Below are positions 1-20,070 of a stretch of DNA of 64,000 bases, in pieces (the stretch's first letter is position 1; the number at the start of each line of letters is the position of its first letter). Position numbers and translations under genes: made by a program. Source of the stretch: Trachythela sp. YZ-2020 (lineage: Eukaryota > Cnidaria > Anthozoa > Malacalcyonacea > Clavulariidae). The notes under the pieces are model-generated. The model ran no database searches. It saw nothing but the letters and a program-made list of their open reading frames with translations, and had not been told where the DNA came from. The stretch spans positions 1,860,001-1,924,000 of the forward strand of contig JADLSH010000368.1 in the NCBI GenBank assembly GCA_016169945.1, in the 5' to 3' direction.

Positions 1-1089
1 ATTTCATGGCCTTCATAAAAATATAATACTTCATTTTGGCATTTTCTTTGAAATGATAAACGCAACATCCACACCCGGTGTGTGGTCTAAGTATGTGACT
101 GCCTTTGTTATCTCGGAAATTTCAACTTCATATCAGATCGTATCAATGTCAGTGTTGAGTTGTTGTTTTATCAAATTTATCTTTGCCCTTTGGGCGTAGC
201 CTGTAGAGGCTGTCCTCCCGTTTGGCTAGGCATTTGTCATTGCCCGCCATTGCAAGAATTCACAAAATTGAGCTAAGTTTAAAGTGGGATGTAGCATTGT
301 ACGTTGGTCGTGGTTGGTCTGACCAATCTGACAACCTTGTGAATATTGTTTATCGCTGTATCGGATCACATGCATAGCCTCGAATTCATTCTTTGATTTC
401 TTTTGAATTCTATTCAGTCTTACATATAATGTTTGAAGTTTTTGTCTGTTTTCAAAAGAATGAAGTCGAGGCTATGCGCGTATAATGCTACACTCCAGTA
501 ATTCTGCAAATGGTCTATACCTTCGCTAGAACCCAACACTCAAGTTAAACTCTCAACCGCCACTCCGCCAATGTCTGGAAATAGGTTGACAATGATTTTG
601 TCTATTTGGACTATTTGCGCAAGTCAGTTTCTTTTCCCATAGTGATTCATTTCAAACCCCACACCAAATTTGGCGAGCTTGAAATGTGACGCAGATTGAA
701 TTTCAATATGTCCCGACATTCACGTTTCAGTGCATGTAAATATTTAAAACACGTGACTAAAACGTGCAGCACTTCAGGCTCCAGCAGGCTATCTAAAACT
801 ACTTCAAAATTTATGGTCATAAGACAATGCCGAGACAATACGTGGATAAAGTCTTGACGCGCGTGACGAACTTCCCACAAAAAACATGTGGTATGCATCT
901 TTTTAAACCAATTATACTTGAGAAACCTTTGAAGTGATTTAACAACGTCTTGAAGTGGATTATTTAGGCTCAGTCAGATAAACAACACATGGCACATGCC
1001 TCACCTACTTTGAGAATCAAAAGTATTATCACAAAATTGAAGTAATTCCATTAGCATGGTGCGAAACTCAGTTATACTGAAATATTCCA

Positions 1090-1231
1090 ATCTTTTTCAG
1101 GTAGTTTTAATGCGGAACACTACCTACACTGGACCTCCACGTTTGAGATATCTTTTTCAGGTAGTTCAGACACAAACCACGGCAGTTTATTGGAGAATAT
1201 TATACACTAGACCTTCATGTTTGAGATATCA
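1090..1231 (+). repeat. Tandem copies of a dispersed repeat
   Basis: Two adjacent units of about 70 bp each begin with TTTTTCAGGTAGTT and end with TTTGAGATATC. Related pieces lie at about 14640-14690, 59350-59430, 59950-59970 and, reversed, 63495-63560. This is therefore a dispersed family rather than a local duplication only. Confidence 0.55.
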
Positions 1232-2395
1232 TGGTTAATATACAAAAAAGCGTAAGAAAAGCTTAAGGGCCTTTTCAAGAAACGTATATAGGGGTTACAA
1301 AACGAACAGACCTCATCGACTAACGCGTAAATGTTACTTAAATGCTAGGTTATCCGTGTTCCATTCTATGCTTACATTATCAGAACAGTGGTAACTAGGC
1401 ATGTGAGTTATCTGAAAATGTGAATTGGGTGGCAACAGACATATACATGGGTTAGCTGGGTCATTAGGTTTAACGGGACTAATTTTCAACCTTTCAAGGG
1501 CACTGCATGGTATTGGCACAAATATAGCTGTTGCATTTTTTGCTGTATCATATATAAATGGTTGCTATTTATATTTTTAATCCAATTTCAACAGTGATCT
1601 ACGTACCTTCCTAATGACATGACGTCAGCTGCTGAATATAACGTCATTGCATGGGAGTTCTTGCCAAGATACAACATGGGATTATAGGATGCAACATTGT
1701 GTTCCACTTCACTCTACAATAAGAAGGAAGAAAATGAGTGCAATAAAAAGTATAATACACTCTTCCTGAATTTGCTTGAGTGCACAGGAAAAAGTAGCTT
1801 GAACTTCAGGTTGACAATGTGACCCTATTTAAGTCCTTGAGTCAGTCCTCGATATCGTAAATACCATTGTCTCGTATGCACTAAAGCCAAATTTCTAGAA
1901 ATTTCAGTAAACATGATTGTACCCATGGGCATGGCCATGTTTAGGCATTGTCTAATTGCTCACGAGAGTTCTCAGTATTTTTTAAATAATCCGTTTTATG
2001 CATCGGAATAATGCTTTGAAGTTGAAGAAAAGTGCCACATACACTTAAAAGTAAAAACAGGATTAAGGACATCCACAGATCAATTTTGGATTTCAAGTCT
2101 ACTTCGACAATCAAATGACGCATGAGATTCGGTAACAATCCTTTCATCGTGTTCCCATTGATTGACTTTCAATTTGTTTTCTTGTTTACCTCGAGCCTGA
2201 CAATGACTGAAATATATATATTAAATATAATATTTCTCGTCACCTAGAAAGTACAAAAAACTAACAAACAAAATAAAATGATTCTTCTTTGGAAAATACA
2301 AGACGTGAGTGGACACCTTGTGTTTTTATTAAAGAGAGTTAATTCAACGCTTAATTCAACGCTTAATAAGGAGCTACCGTCGTTTGCATCTAACG

Positions 2396-2557
2396 ATGAA
2401 CAGTCACAGATAAACATTGTCTCAGCATTCTCTGATTCTCACGTGAAACTTCAATGTTTGTAACGATCACTTCAGAAGTTTCCAACCTGTCAAATTCTCG
2501 TGACAAACATAGAGTTTCCTATGAGAATAGACAATGTTTTTATCCGCGACTGTTCAT
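2396..2557. mobile_element. Short inverted-repeat element (MITE-like), family with ATGAACAGTC ends
   Basis: The left arm begins ATGAACAGTCACAG and continues through ACATTGTCT to GTGAAACTTCAATGTTTGT. The right arm is its imperfect reverse complement, ending GACTGTTCAT. Further copies of the family lie at 38671-38863, about 40455-40590 and 46072-46195. No coding capacity; non-autonomous. Confidence 0.6.
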
Positions 2558-2619
2558 GCTGAGCCGTAAAAGAAAACTGGCAAATATTTAGATCGTTTAC
2601 CCTACAACCTGACATCTTG

Positions 2620-2679
2620 GCACAAATGAAAGCGATAAAAAATGTATTTTATTTTATTATTTATCGCTTTCATTTGTGT
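2620..2679. repeat. Perfect short hairpin
   Basis: A near-perfect inverted repeat of about 19-20 bp (CACAAATGAAAGCGATAAA and its complement) is separated by an AT-rich loop of about 20 bases. It could be a foldback remnant or a small hairpin RNA; the sequence alone cannot decide. Confidence 0.4.
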
Positions 2680-5242
2680 CAAAATGTATTTCGAAAGCTT
2701 TTCTCATAAAAACCTGACATCTGTTATTTCATTTAAACTTTCTCATATCCCAACGCCAATACAGACCACCCGTAACAAGCCTTATCATAATTCTTCCCAC
2801 AGCCAGAAAACCTACCGAACTGTTAATTGCTTCCATATCAACAACTTCTTAAACGTGCTTTATAAACTTTGAAAGCAATGTGCGGTAAAGTTTTAAGCTA
2901 TTCAGTCATCAGGGACTATCTCCATTCATTCCAGGACGCGGTAAATGTTTGAAAGTATTGAGTCATTATAGCAAACTATATAATATACATGTCATGGATT
3001 TACCGAAATCACGGTTTGATGGTAGCAGTTTGAGAACTTTACGGCTCTACCTAACGCCAGACGATTTTACACGTCAGTAGAGTCCAAGCCTAAAAGAGTC
3101 CAATAAGAGTCTATAAAATGACTTTTTAAAACGGATTATATATTCGCGATCACTTTTCCGCAACAGATGTTAAATTGCTTAGTACCACAATTCGCTTCGA
3201 TGCAAGGGCGAGGCATTTCTGATTTGCATTTTTTCCGCACTTGCTTCTAGAGCATAATCATCATTAAGGTTTCCGAAAAGTCTGTATCATTATGATAGCC
3301 TTTTTTGGAAAAACACATAGAACTTAGCAATTAAAAGTCTTTAAAATGCAAGAATTGTAGCAAGCCAGAATACTAATTGAAAACTGTCTCGATTAAAGGC
3401 ATAAAGCGATGTTAAATGGCCCGTTAGTTAGAGATCGGAATCCTATATAATATATCCCATTTGCCAATATGCCCGCTTTTATAATTTCATAGAAATCGCC
3501 AATGTAGCCTGCAAAGCAAGGGGAATTGACGAGCGAAGCTTTTAGTATACGAAGTGAAAAAGTAAGCATGTTAAGTGCCAAAGATTGACATATAAGAGTT
3601 ATTGTAAGACGATAAGATTTTATTATTTTACAGTATGTTTACTATACGGCATGTTATCACTGTTTGCACAGCACTGTATTATATACAGCAATAAATTTAG
3701 CTGATAATTCACAAGTGTTTATTATTTGTTTTCTATATATCTTCAAAATGAGACCAGTATATGTTGGCAATTTTGTTCTACATATCATGTTGCTGAGGCC
3801 TACGCGTACAGATCGTCAGCGCAGAAAATGCTAATTAACCTCGTCCGTATTGTAACAATGCGTTACTTTGTGTTGATAGCTTACCGCTTTATTACATAAG
3901 GATGATTTACGAAAATGTCCAAAAACGTGTTCAACAAATTGCCGCTTATATAAAACGTATGTTTTTTAGTGTTGAAACTCTTTGCACTAAATCGTCACAT
4001 GTGATGCAATATTATTAAAGGTCCACTAACACAAGAAAATGAATGTAATCCCCGAACATATTACTTTCACAACCCAGTACATAAGAGTACCGAAAACATT
4101 AAATATTTATTTCTTAAAACAAATTGCCCTGGTACAAAAAACATTGATGAAGAAAGCTTCCTGCATACACCAGGGCCAGATGTAAATAATGTAATGCAAT
4201 GAAGAAACTAACCAAATAAAAAAAAGTCATAAAAAATTACAAAATGTTCAGAACAAGCAATTGTTCTTGTTCTCAATTCAATAATTCATGAGCAAAAAAC
4301 AAAAGGAAAATCACTCGTATGATTCCACGGTAAAAAACCGTTTCTCTTTAAACACAGCTGGTTCGTTTGAAAAGTTATTTCACTCCACAGTGGGAGTGGA
4401 AGTGGTTTATTATGGTAATTTAAAACACCTCAACTGAGTATGATAAAAAACATGGCTAGTGCCTTGTTTTCAACGCACTTTTCAGTATTTCAAAATCACT
4501 ATAATATACTCATTCTCGTGTATGGTATTTCATTCCAGAAAAGATACAGACTCCCCCCACAGAGGAAATTTCTGCCATCAGGAAGGGGAGCTGGGGAAAT
4601 TCACCTCTGATAAATTTAGAAAAATGTACATCTGCAGGGAATAACTTGCAATTTCCTCCTTGAGGGAAATTACCATGGAAATTCAACATTCTCCAAAAAC
4701 AGAATGTAAAATACAGATAAATATTTTCGAATATCAGATGATGCAACTTTGAGTGGCTCTACATTGGGCAAGCAATTCATCATGAATTATTAATTATTTT
4801 GTTAAACCTCATGTTAAGTGCAAGAAGTTACTGGAAAACCCTTCAATTTCAGAAGCAGCCTCAAACATTACTTAAGGGGGAAAATCTTCTAGCATAATCT
4901 AAAAATGTTAAAAATCTTGTCTATTTACTGCAATCAATAAGAAATCTGCCAACACTTTGAGCCTTTACAATATACAAATGCATGTATTTTATTACCCTCA
5001 TCAGCTCATCTGTCATGTCATAATTTATGGCTCTACACAGGTATTTTATTATGGACAATTTAAGTAGATCAAATGAAGAATTCCTTTACAAAATTTATCT
5101 AAAAATAGCAGGTTACATCACACAATAAACCTTCAATTTTGTTGTGCTTTAGAATGGTTAAATCAATATGATATCACTGTATTGCTATAATGGTTGTTCT
5201 GTCTTTTTTGAGAAGACATGCTATAGGGAAGACCACTATAGG

Positions 5243-5432
5243 ATGGTTCACTAAACACTATCATGCAGCTGGTAGTGGTCAAGCAGCTTTTCAGAGTGAG
5301 AAATATTAATGTTAATTCTTTTCATTGTATGCAGTAGCTTTGTATTTGGAGGCAAATAAATAGAATTGAGTGATGTAGTTTAATTTTCTTCATTGTTAAC
5401 GGCTCTAATGTTTACCACTGTCTGCTGTGTGT
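5243..5432. mobile_element. MITE-like element, GGTTTCACTAAGC family (copy)
   Basis: One end reads like GGTTCACTAAACACTATC and the other like its degraded complement. The interior contains the family hallmark TTTGTATTTGGAGGCAAATA followed by AGAATTGAG. Other copies lie at 11148-11333, 16049-16210, 42055-42245, 47187-47360, 58647-58848 and 59986-60200, with fragments near 34685 and 51640. Confidence 0.55.
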
Positions 5433-8151
5433 TCAAAGCTTCAATTGCAATCTTGCATTCAGAGCTATGTCTGTTCGCATATTTATCTGGGGCTAGGTCT
5501 GCCAAGCACCTATAATTCTACCTGCAAGAAACTTCCTTCACCTTCATCTGCCTTTGGGGTGTTCTACTGTTCTGCCTTGCAAACAGACTCTGTGGAACAG
5601 GCATAGCACAATTTGAGTTATCACAGACAAACACACAAACGTGCACACACAAACCCAGGTGTAAACATAACATAAATGTTACTATAAATATAAATTTATT
5701 CAAGAACACTTTGTTGGTGTTGAAAGCATACCAAAAACATCATTAATGCATGTAAATATTAAAATATTAACTGATCAGTTTATGCATAAACAATGGACAT
5801 ATTATTATATATATTAACCACATAATTCCAGGTTAAATACAAAGGATACTTACGAGAAGAAAATTTTCAATTATCTTTCAAGGTTCACATACAAGTTGTA
5901 GCATTCTGGTTATATAAAAGCAAAAATATATAACAATTGAGATAATTTAGGAATGTTTCTACATAATTTTCACATGCACAGAGCATGAAACCATGAATAT
6001 TAAATTACAAGAAAATAGCAATTTTCCATTATTAACCAATCAGCAATCAGATTGTACAGATAGTAACCAATCACTGGCTGTGAATATAGTCACGAGAACA
6101 ACCCAAAGGTGCTTACGCGTGCTGCACGCAGCGTGCATCATTTGCAGTTCGCACGAGGTGGAAGTGGAGTTGAGTTTTTTAGCTAAAAAATATATAAGTT
6201 TTGCTTCAAAAATAGGAGTAATCTAAGGCCTTTTTTCACTGGAGAAGTCTATAAATCTTCTTTGTAATTACCAGAGAAGAAGGCAGTATGATTTTAAGGC
6301 AATCAAATCGAGAAACAAGTAAAAAACCGACGTGTTTTGAGATGATACGACCTGAACATTGTCTATGGCATGCGGTGAAGTAGTTGTATTTTCTGGTGAG
6401 TATTTCTTCGGGGTTGGCTCCTTTCTTTCATATTTTGTGAGCTATGACCACAATGATGACTGGAATAATCCCAGCTCGCTTTGAGTTACGACGTTGAAGA
6501 GAAATAGTTCCGTTTTAGCGACTGAGTGGTCTAGTAAAATTGTGAATCTAAAAAGTCATAATTTTGAAAGATTTATTCAATATTTTCGCTAGAAAAGCAT
6601 ATACTCTAATAGAATATGTTGTATTTGTTTAGATTTTGTTCTCAGACGTCTTATGAATTGATCCCAGAGAGAGGATGGATAAGGATTGAAAATATATGAA
6701 GGTAGGTTGAATAAACTGGGCGCCATTTAGAATCGGGTATAATTACCCCCCCTGAAATTTTTCCCTCGCACCCCCCTGTGCTAGATAAGGCCAGATATCT
6801 CAAGCTATGTAAAGTCTAAAGAACCAAAGTGTGTGACGAGGTACCTCGTTATGGTGCTTTGTTACCACTAACGAGGTACCACCATACAGCAAAGCCAATG
6901 ATGAACACTTGACAAGCATATGTCTGAATGTAAAGTTGAGGAAAAAAGATTTCAATTCTGAGGCTTATGCACTATAAATAAATCCGAGGATTTTATGCAT
7001 GTTCACTGCAAATTTTTTGTGTTTTATTTCAGCCTATTCCTGGAAGTTATGAATCAATGTTGGTGAAAGATCATGGTTAAAAACTGTGTTCAATGGTAAT
7101 TATTCATGTTGAAATTTGACAGTTTAATATTCCTGCTGGAGATGATGATTTGACCCACAGACCTGTCCTGAACACTGTGATGTGATAGCTCATGCACCAC
7201 GCTGATCCAGTATAAATGTCAATATATAATGATTGTGTCTAGCATGTTCTCTGTTTAACAGATGTTTTTGAATTTTCTAGGTAAAACCTACCATCTCAAT
7301 ACTCAAAATATTGATCATTGTCATGATTTGATGATGGTCATCTGGCTAAAATCAGAATTAAACAATGTAAGAATTGCAATGAAGCTCCAACATTACATTG
7401 CAAGCAGTGATGAACTATGTAGAGTCTCGTTCGTATGATTATTTGTGATTACAAAACAATGCCATACTTTCTGAGCTTGCCAATGTACTGCAATGAATGT
7501 GTTGCTGAATTCAGATCTGATTCTAATTGTTGGTGTAATGTTCTCTTGCAGGTTTTGATCAATACAGTTGATGCTATTCTAACGACTTGGGAAGATACAA
7601 TAATTTTCCTAATGTAATTTTTGTGCTTGAATAAAATTAATGTTTTGCTTTATCCTGTATTGACTGTGATTTGTTTGATTGTGGATATGGGTGGCCCTTA
7701 TCTGACTGCAGCCATTGCAGGAGAGTTCACCGTGGTGGTCTTGCAATGTAACCAATTAGCAAATGCTGAAATCAAGCAATAATTGCTATTTGCATTACCT
7801 TGATGAGCCTATAAATATCACCCAAAAAGTGCCATTCTGCAAAAGACCTTAGAAACCACAGAATCTATGCTGAAAAGCATTGCTGCAGGAATTGTGATGA
7901 ACTCTGAAGGTTGTACATGGATATAAAGGATCAGTGAGGGTTATGAAAGCATTTGCTCCTCGTAATCTCAAATTATCCAGCGTTTACCTGTTATGCTCTA
8001 AGAGCCTGGACACAAGTTAAATTAATTAGCTCATTATGACGTAAACAAATGCAAATTAATGACGTAACTAATTGTCACATTTCAAAAACCTCGCTGACCA
8101 AAGGCGGTCGAAAGCGAGATCTTTGCTCAGAATATATAATATTTTCACAGG

Positions 8152-8616
8152 ATGGTTGAAAAAGCTGTTGTTAAGGCCTCCTCAGTTTCAGTAACTTTGG
8201 CATTTCTAGGATTTGGTATTTTAATTGTTGCACATCATTACGAGAACACAAGTTTCGGTGAAAGTTTTCCGTTCCTTGAAAGATGGCTGGGATTCAACGT
8301 ATTTTCTCCGAAAGCATGCCAAAGATTTGCGCGTATACTCTTAGAAACTATGAGTAAAGGAGTTGAAAGAAAACACGCTGAACAAAGTAGAGAAATTGTT
8401 TTGCCAAACTTTCAGTTGGCTTTATTTTTGTTCTTGTTTGTTTGTGCTTTGTGTTCAAGTCCTACTTCTCAAGGATGTGTTTTAAAAGGGACGCAAAACA
8501 ACGAAACGGTGGAAATTGAAAAGAAATATAAGTGGAGAAATAAAAACAAGAAAATGAGGAAAAGACGGACAGCATTGAGGAAAAATAAGAGAGGCAAGAA
8601 ACGGTATAAAATATAG
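8152..8616 (+). CDS. Unrecognised small membrane or secreted protein (154 aa)
   Basis: I do not recognise this protein. It has hydrophobic segments at about residues 10-27 and 91-106 and a very basic C-terminal third rich in Lys and Arg (about residues 120-154). The ATG follows directly after TTTTCACAG, so the frame may be a downstream exon whose true start lies upstream. A TATA-like run (ATATATAATATT) sits only about 20 bases before the ATG. TGACGTAA-like motifs occur on both sides (about 8037-8072 and 8778-8826). It lies tail-to-tail with MCM4. No homologue is known to me, and it could be a chance open frame. Confidence 0.35.
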   Translation: MVEKAVVKASSVSVTLAFLGFGILIVAHHYENTSFGESFPFLERWLGFNVFSPKACQRFARILLETMSKGVERKHAEQSREIVLPNFQLALFLFLFVCALCSSPTSQGCVLKGTQNNETVEIEKKYKWRNKNKKMRKRRTALRKNKRGKKRYKI

Positions 8617-9094
8617 TTGAGGATTTCAATATACCTATTGGTTTAATTTTAAATTATTTGTTACTAAGAACAAAAAGTATATTGGTAATGCAAGTTTTTT
8701 AATGAAACTCGATCGTTTAACAAGACCGCAATTCGCGAGCTTGTGACGTGTTCGTCAATTTCAAACTATTTTTGTTACGTCACGTAATCAATTATACTAT
8801 GACGTTGCTAATTGTGTATGACGTAATCTTAATAGAAAGCTCGCGCATGCGCGCATACGGTTCTGCTGGTTCAGATTTCGTAAACTTTATGTATTTATAG
8901 TGAAGCACTTGACACTGCTGTAAGCTGGAAAAATCTACATTTACTTAGCGAAAACTTTTACAATGTGTGATAGCTAGTAGGGACGCTTGTGGACACTTTA
9001 ATTTGTAATGTATGCATGGTATATTTCTACGTAGATAACCAGGTTAATGAAGTTGCCAACATCCATCCTTTACCGAAACTTTACACATGGATAT
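8617..9094. other. Intergenic, CRE-like motif cluster
   Basis: This is the spacer between the small plus-strand ORF and the MCM4 stop codon. It holds repeated TGACGT/ACGTCA motifs (about 8778-8826) and a GC-rich spot, GCTCGCGCATGCGCGC, near 8841. I see no gene. Confidence 0.5.
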
Positions 9095-16545
<7,451 letters not shown>

Positions 16546-16810
16546 CTTTACTATTTCGATGTTCTGATCTTTTCAAAAACGCTTCAAGACAAAATATAAA
16601 TCGCAAAAGCCGAAATTTTTAAAGGGACAGTTTTGATAGATGTGCATGTGTTTATTTCTTCTTCTAACCAAAAGCGCGGGAAACTTCTCCCGACTCGTAC
16701 TTCGACGACCGCCGGCTACAAACCGCAAAAAAAGTCGAATGAAAAAAATCCTGATTTGATACACTTAGCGTTGGGATAGCCGAAACCTTGACTAAATGTA
16801 ACATACGACG
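16546..16810 (-). promoter_or_regulatory. MCM4 upstream region with E2F-like site
   Basis: This is the short interval between the MCM4 start codon and the transposon target duplication. At 16674-16683 the plus strand reads GCGCGGGAAA, which contains the E2F consensus GCGGGAAA, about 130 bp upstream of the ATG. MCM genes are classic E2F targets in animals, so a role in G1/S induction is a reasonable inference. The stretch 16698-16765 is a dispersed repeat also found at 34350-34412. Confidence 0.5.
16698..16765 (+). repeat. Dispersed repeat shared with 34350-34412
   Basis: Both places carry CTTCGACGACCGCCGGCTAC followed by AAACCGC, an A-run, and AGTCGAATG, with only a few differences over about 65 bp. 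Confidence 0.6.
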
Positions 16811-16816
16811 CTCTAG

Positions 16817-17223
16817 TATGGCGCATTTTCCGTGTCAAAAATAACATGGTGTGTGCAGGTTACTTTATGACATTTGAGGATGTCATTTTTTAATGTCAAC
16901 ATTACTTTATGACATTTGAGGATGTCATTTTTTAATGTCAACATTACTTTATGACATTTGAGGATGTCATTTTTTAATGTCAACATTACTTTATGACATT
17001 TGGGGATGTCATTTTTTAATGTCAACATTACTTTATTTTTAATTTCAAACCTTGCACACCCAATGAACACTTGCACACCTAATGACCACTTGCACACTCA
17101 ATGAACACTTGCACACCCAATTGAAATATACACCGCATGCACATCCAATGACCCCAGCACACACCTAATGACCACTTGCACACCTAATGACCACTTGCAC
17201 ATTCTTGCACACCTAATGACCAC
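16817..17223 (+). repeat. Left terminal inverted repeat with subterminal arrays
   Basis: The outer 46 bp match the right end perfectly. They are followed by four copies of a 42-bp unit (about 16864-17034) containing the palindrome-like GACATTTGAGGATGTC. After these come about eight copies of a roughly 20-bp unit, like CTTGCACACCTAATGACCA (17051-17223). The arrays may be transposase binding sites and also lie just upstream of the transposase start. Confidence 0.85.
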
Positions 17224-17287
17224 ACGCTCGCAACTGCTGACCATCGATTTTGCGGGCTTATATATGAGAAATTCAACATGGCAAAAC

Positions 17288-18975
17288 ATGGCGGAGATTA
17301 AGGAAATGGTAGCTGGAATCCTTACAGATATTTGTCGAAAATTGAGTGATAGAAACTTGAGGCAAGATGTGCTGGACCATGTATACTTTACTATTGAAAG
17401 AGTGGAACATCTTTTAACATTGTGTAGTCAAATAATGTACATAGACGAAGAGATATTTTCCTTGCTGTCAGAAGCAAAGCTACTAATCGGGCATGGAAAT
17501 CAACTCCAAGGAACTACTGAAATGTGCTTTCAGTCGGAAAAACTCACGACAGAAACCGAGGAAGACCTCGTTATGTGATAACTAAGCAGCAGTTAGAATA
17601 TTTTATTCACTTCGGTTTCAAAGTTCCAGAAATGGCTTCCATGTTAGGTGTCAGTGTGGCAACCTTGCGAAGGAGACTTAATGATTTCGAACTGTCAACT
17701 TCTCAGAGGTTTACTGAACGATCTGATGAGGAACTTGACAATGTAGTGAAAGACATCAAAAAGGAATTCCACAATAGTGGTTACAGAATGATTATTGGAG
17801 TGCTGCGGGCAAGAGGGTTGCATATCCCACAACGTCGTGTCATAGAGTGCTTGAGGCGAGTTGACATTGAAGGAGTAATTGCAAGAACACTGCAACTCGG
17901 AATCATTTATCGACGAAAGTACCATGTGTATGGACCCAATGCATTGTGGCATATTGACACAAATCATAAGCTAATAAGGTGAAGATGATTTGTATGATAT
18001 TTTAAAAAAAATATTTCTTGTCTTCAAATGGTCAAATTAAACACTGTCATGTATTCTCAATACCGTTGTTAATTTAGTCCACTTCTATTTGTAGGTGGAG
18101 ATTTGTAATTCATGGGGCAATCGATGGCTTTTCTCGCCTTATTGTGTTCCTTAACTGCCACAATAACAACTATGCCAGCACTGCTTTGGAGGAATTTCAA
18201 TCAGCTGTTGGCAAATATGGACTTCCAAGTCGTGTGAGGACTGACCATGGGGGTGAAAATGTTGATATTGCTAGAGTTATGCTGAGTCATCCGGAACGAG
18301 GTGAACACAGAGGAAGTCACATAACAGGTCGTAGCGTGCATAATCAACGCATAGAGAGGTTGTGGAGGGATGTGTATTATGCCTGTAGTTTCAATTATTA
18401 TTCCATCTTTACTTATATGGAGGATGTTGGCATATTAGATGTGACGAATGAAATCCATCTCTTTTGTCTTCATTACATATACATTCCTATCATCAGACAA
18501 CATCTTGCACATTTTGTTAAAGGATTTAACAATCATGGACTATCGACGGAGGGGAATAAGACTACACAACTATGGATTCAAGGAATGTTCAACATGGCAA
18601 ACAGTAGCCACAGAGTTGCCAGAGAGATGTGGGAACCAAGATCTGAAGTATGAACAAGTATATATTTGCACTAAAAAGGCTTTTCTTTACTTTTAAGTAA
18701 AACCTGGTATAACTAAGTTTATCAATTTTCTTAAGGATGAAATGAACCTCTATGGAGTTGATTGGTCTGGCCCTACACCTTCACGAGAATGGGGAAGTAT
18801 TGAGATGGGGTCAGAATCTGTAACAGTTCCTGAAATTATTCCACCTTTATCAGATGACACTACCCAACAGGTATCGCAACATCTTCAAGTTATTGACCCT
18901 TTGGGGCAGACTGTAAACTTTGGAATAGATTTATATGAACAAGCAATTGAAATAATCTCTAGTTTAACTGCTTAA
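17288..18975 (+). CDS. DDE-integrase transposase (rve type), with a frame break
   Basis: Likely catalyses cut-and-paste movement of the surrounding element. The first part starts at the ATG at 17288 and runs to about 17540 in one frame. A helix-turn-helix region (GRGRPR-like start, then [13 protein letters not shown]) continues in the -1 frame from about 17540 to 17978. Then come exon 18095-18647 and exon 18736-18975, joined by normal GT-AG introns. The catalytic triad is visible: Asp in HIDTNHK, Asp in RTDHGGEN, and Glu in NQRIERLW 36 residues further on. The C-terminal domain contains YGVDWSGP and VPEIIPPLS, as in related animal integrase-like proteins. The frame break near 17540 suggests an inactive copy; programmed slippage is a weaker alternative. 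Confidence 0.8.
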
Positions 18976-20070
18976 ACAAATTCGTACTGATAACTCAAGG
19001 TAACAAAGTAGTTTGTCCATGGGTGCAAATACCTGAAAATTACAAAAAGAGCTTCCACATTCGAGCAAATGCCTTTCTTTGGGAAGTTAGTAGTGTGCTA
19101 GTAGGCTACTACCAGATTAAGAGCCTTCCCCTTAACTTGACAAAGCTCTCCTTTTTTACTATTCAGGCAGGTTTTATTTCAACTAAGACTGCTCCTGCAT
19201 TATTCATCACTATCCAAATTATTTATAATTCAAATGTGTGAATGGAATAGTAGGATTATTGTATTGCATCATTTATGCACACTGTATCATGTAGATGTAC
19301 ATTGGTGGACATCAATATTATATAACCTATTTATAATTATAGGTCACAATGATTATTTATTATAAACAGATGTCCAGTTAATGATTCTCTATAAAAGCAG
19401 ATTTGTAAAGTTATAATAGTTATGACAATTATATACCTGTATATTATACATAAACTACCATCATATTTACTTAACCCCTTATTTTCATGTAAAAACACAA
19501 CAGAATTGAAGACACATAAAGTTCAATCTACAGAAACTTCATTATAAAGATATTATACTGCCATCGAATCTTAAATTTGAACACAACAGGTACAGTACCG
19601 ACATGGGTCCTTCCCACTGTAAGTATTAGTGTTCAACATATTGAAGTGGCTATAACATGTTAAGTGATTTTACATCTTTGGGATGATCACAACATTCTAA
19701 AACGAAATGCAATACATATTCCTGGAGAAAACTTCTTCATAGCTTTTTAATGTACTGGTGCTGACCGTGATGTTAAACCGGAAAAGGCATCAGTTTTCTT
19801 TTATTTTTTTGCAACAAAAATTCTTGGTTTGACGTCACTTTCATAGCTTTAACAGCCTAAAAGGCCATGAAGAGGAAATTTTACTGTTCAGAATGTTCTA
19901 ATTATCCAAACATCACATTGTTATTGCAGTCCTCTTACTGATTTCTTGTACGATATGCATATACAGTGAAAAACAGTGATTACGCCTAGTTAAATAATTT
20001 AAACTACAATAAAAACAATGATAAACAACTTCAACAAAAAATGTTAAATGAAATTGTGTTTGTATTAAAT
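18976..20070. other. Spacer between convergent transposon genes
   Basis: AT-rich sequence between the transposase stop and the E3-like gene stop. I see no exon, no strong repeat and no inverted-repeat element. Confidence 0.55.

Larger units (their letters stand above)
1..8151. other. Gene-poor repeat-bearing region
   Basis: I see no convincing coding exon on either strand: open frames are short (under 90 codons), lack recognisable domains and are not linked by plausible splice sites. The region is AT-rich and contains dispersed repeats listed separately: a tandem repeat near 1090-1231, a foldback element at 2396-2557, a hairpin at 2620-2679 and a short inverted-repeat element at 5243-5432. 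Non-coding transcripts or untranslated exons cannot be excluded. Confidence 0.6.

Noticed and set aside
4459..4746. Overlapping short frames on both strands
   Set aside because: Low-complexity sequence with mirrored GGAAATT words; nothing like a protein family.
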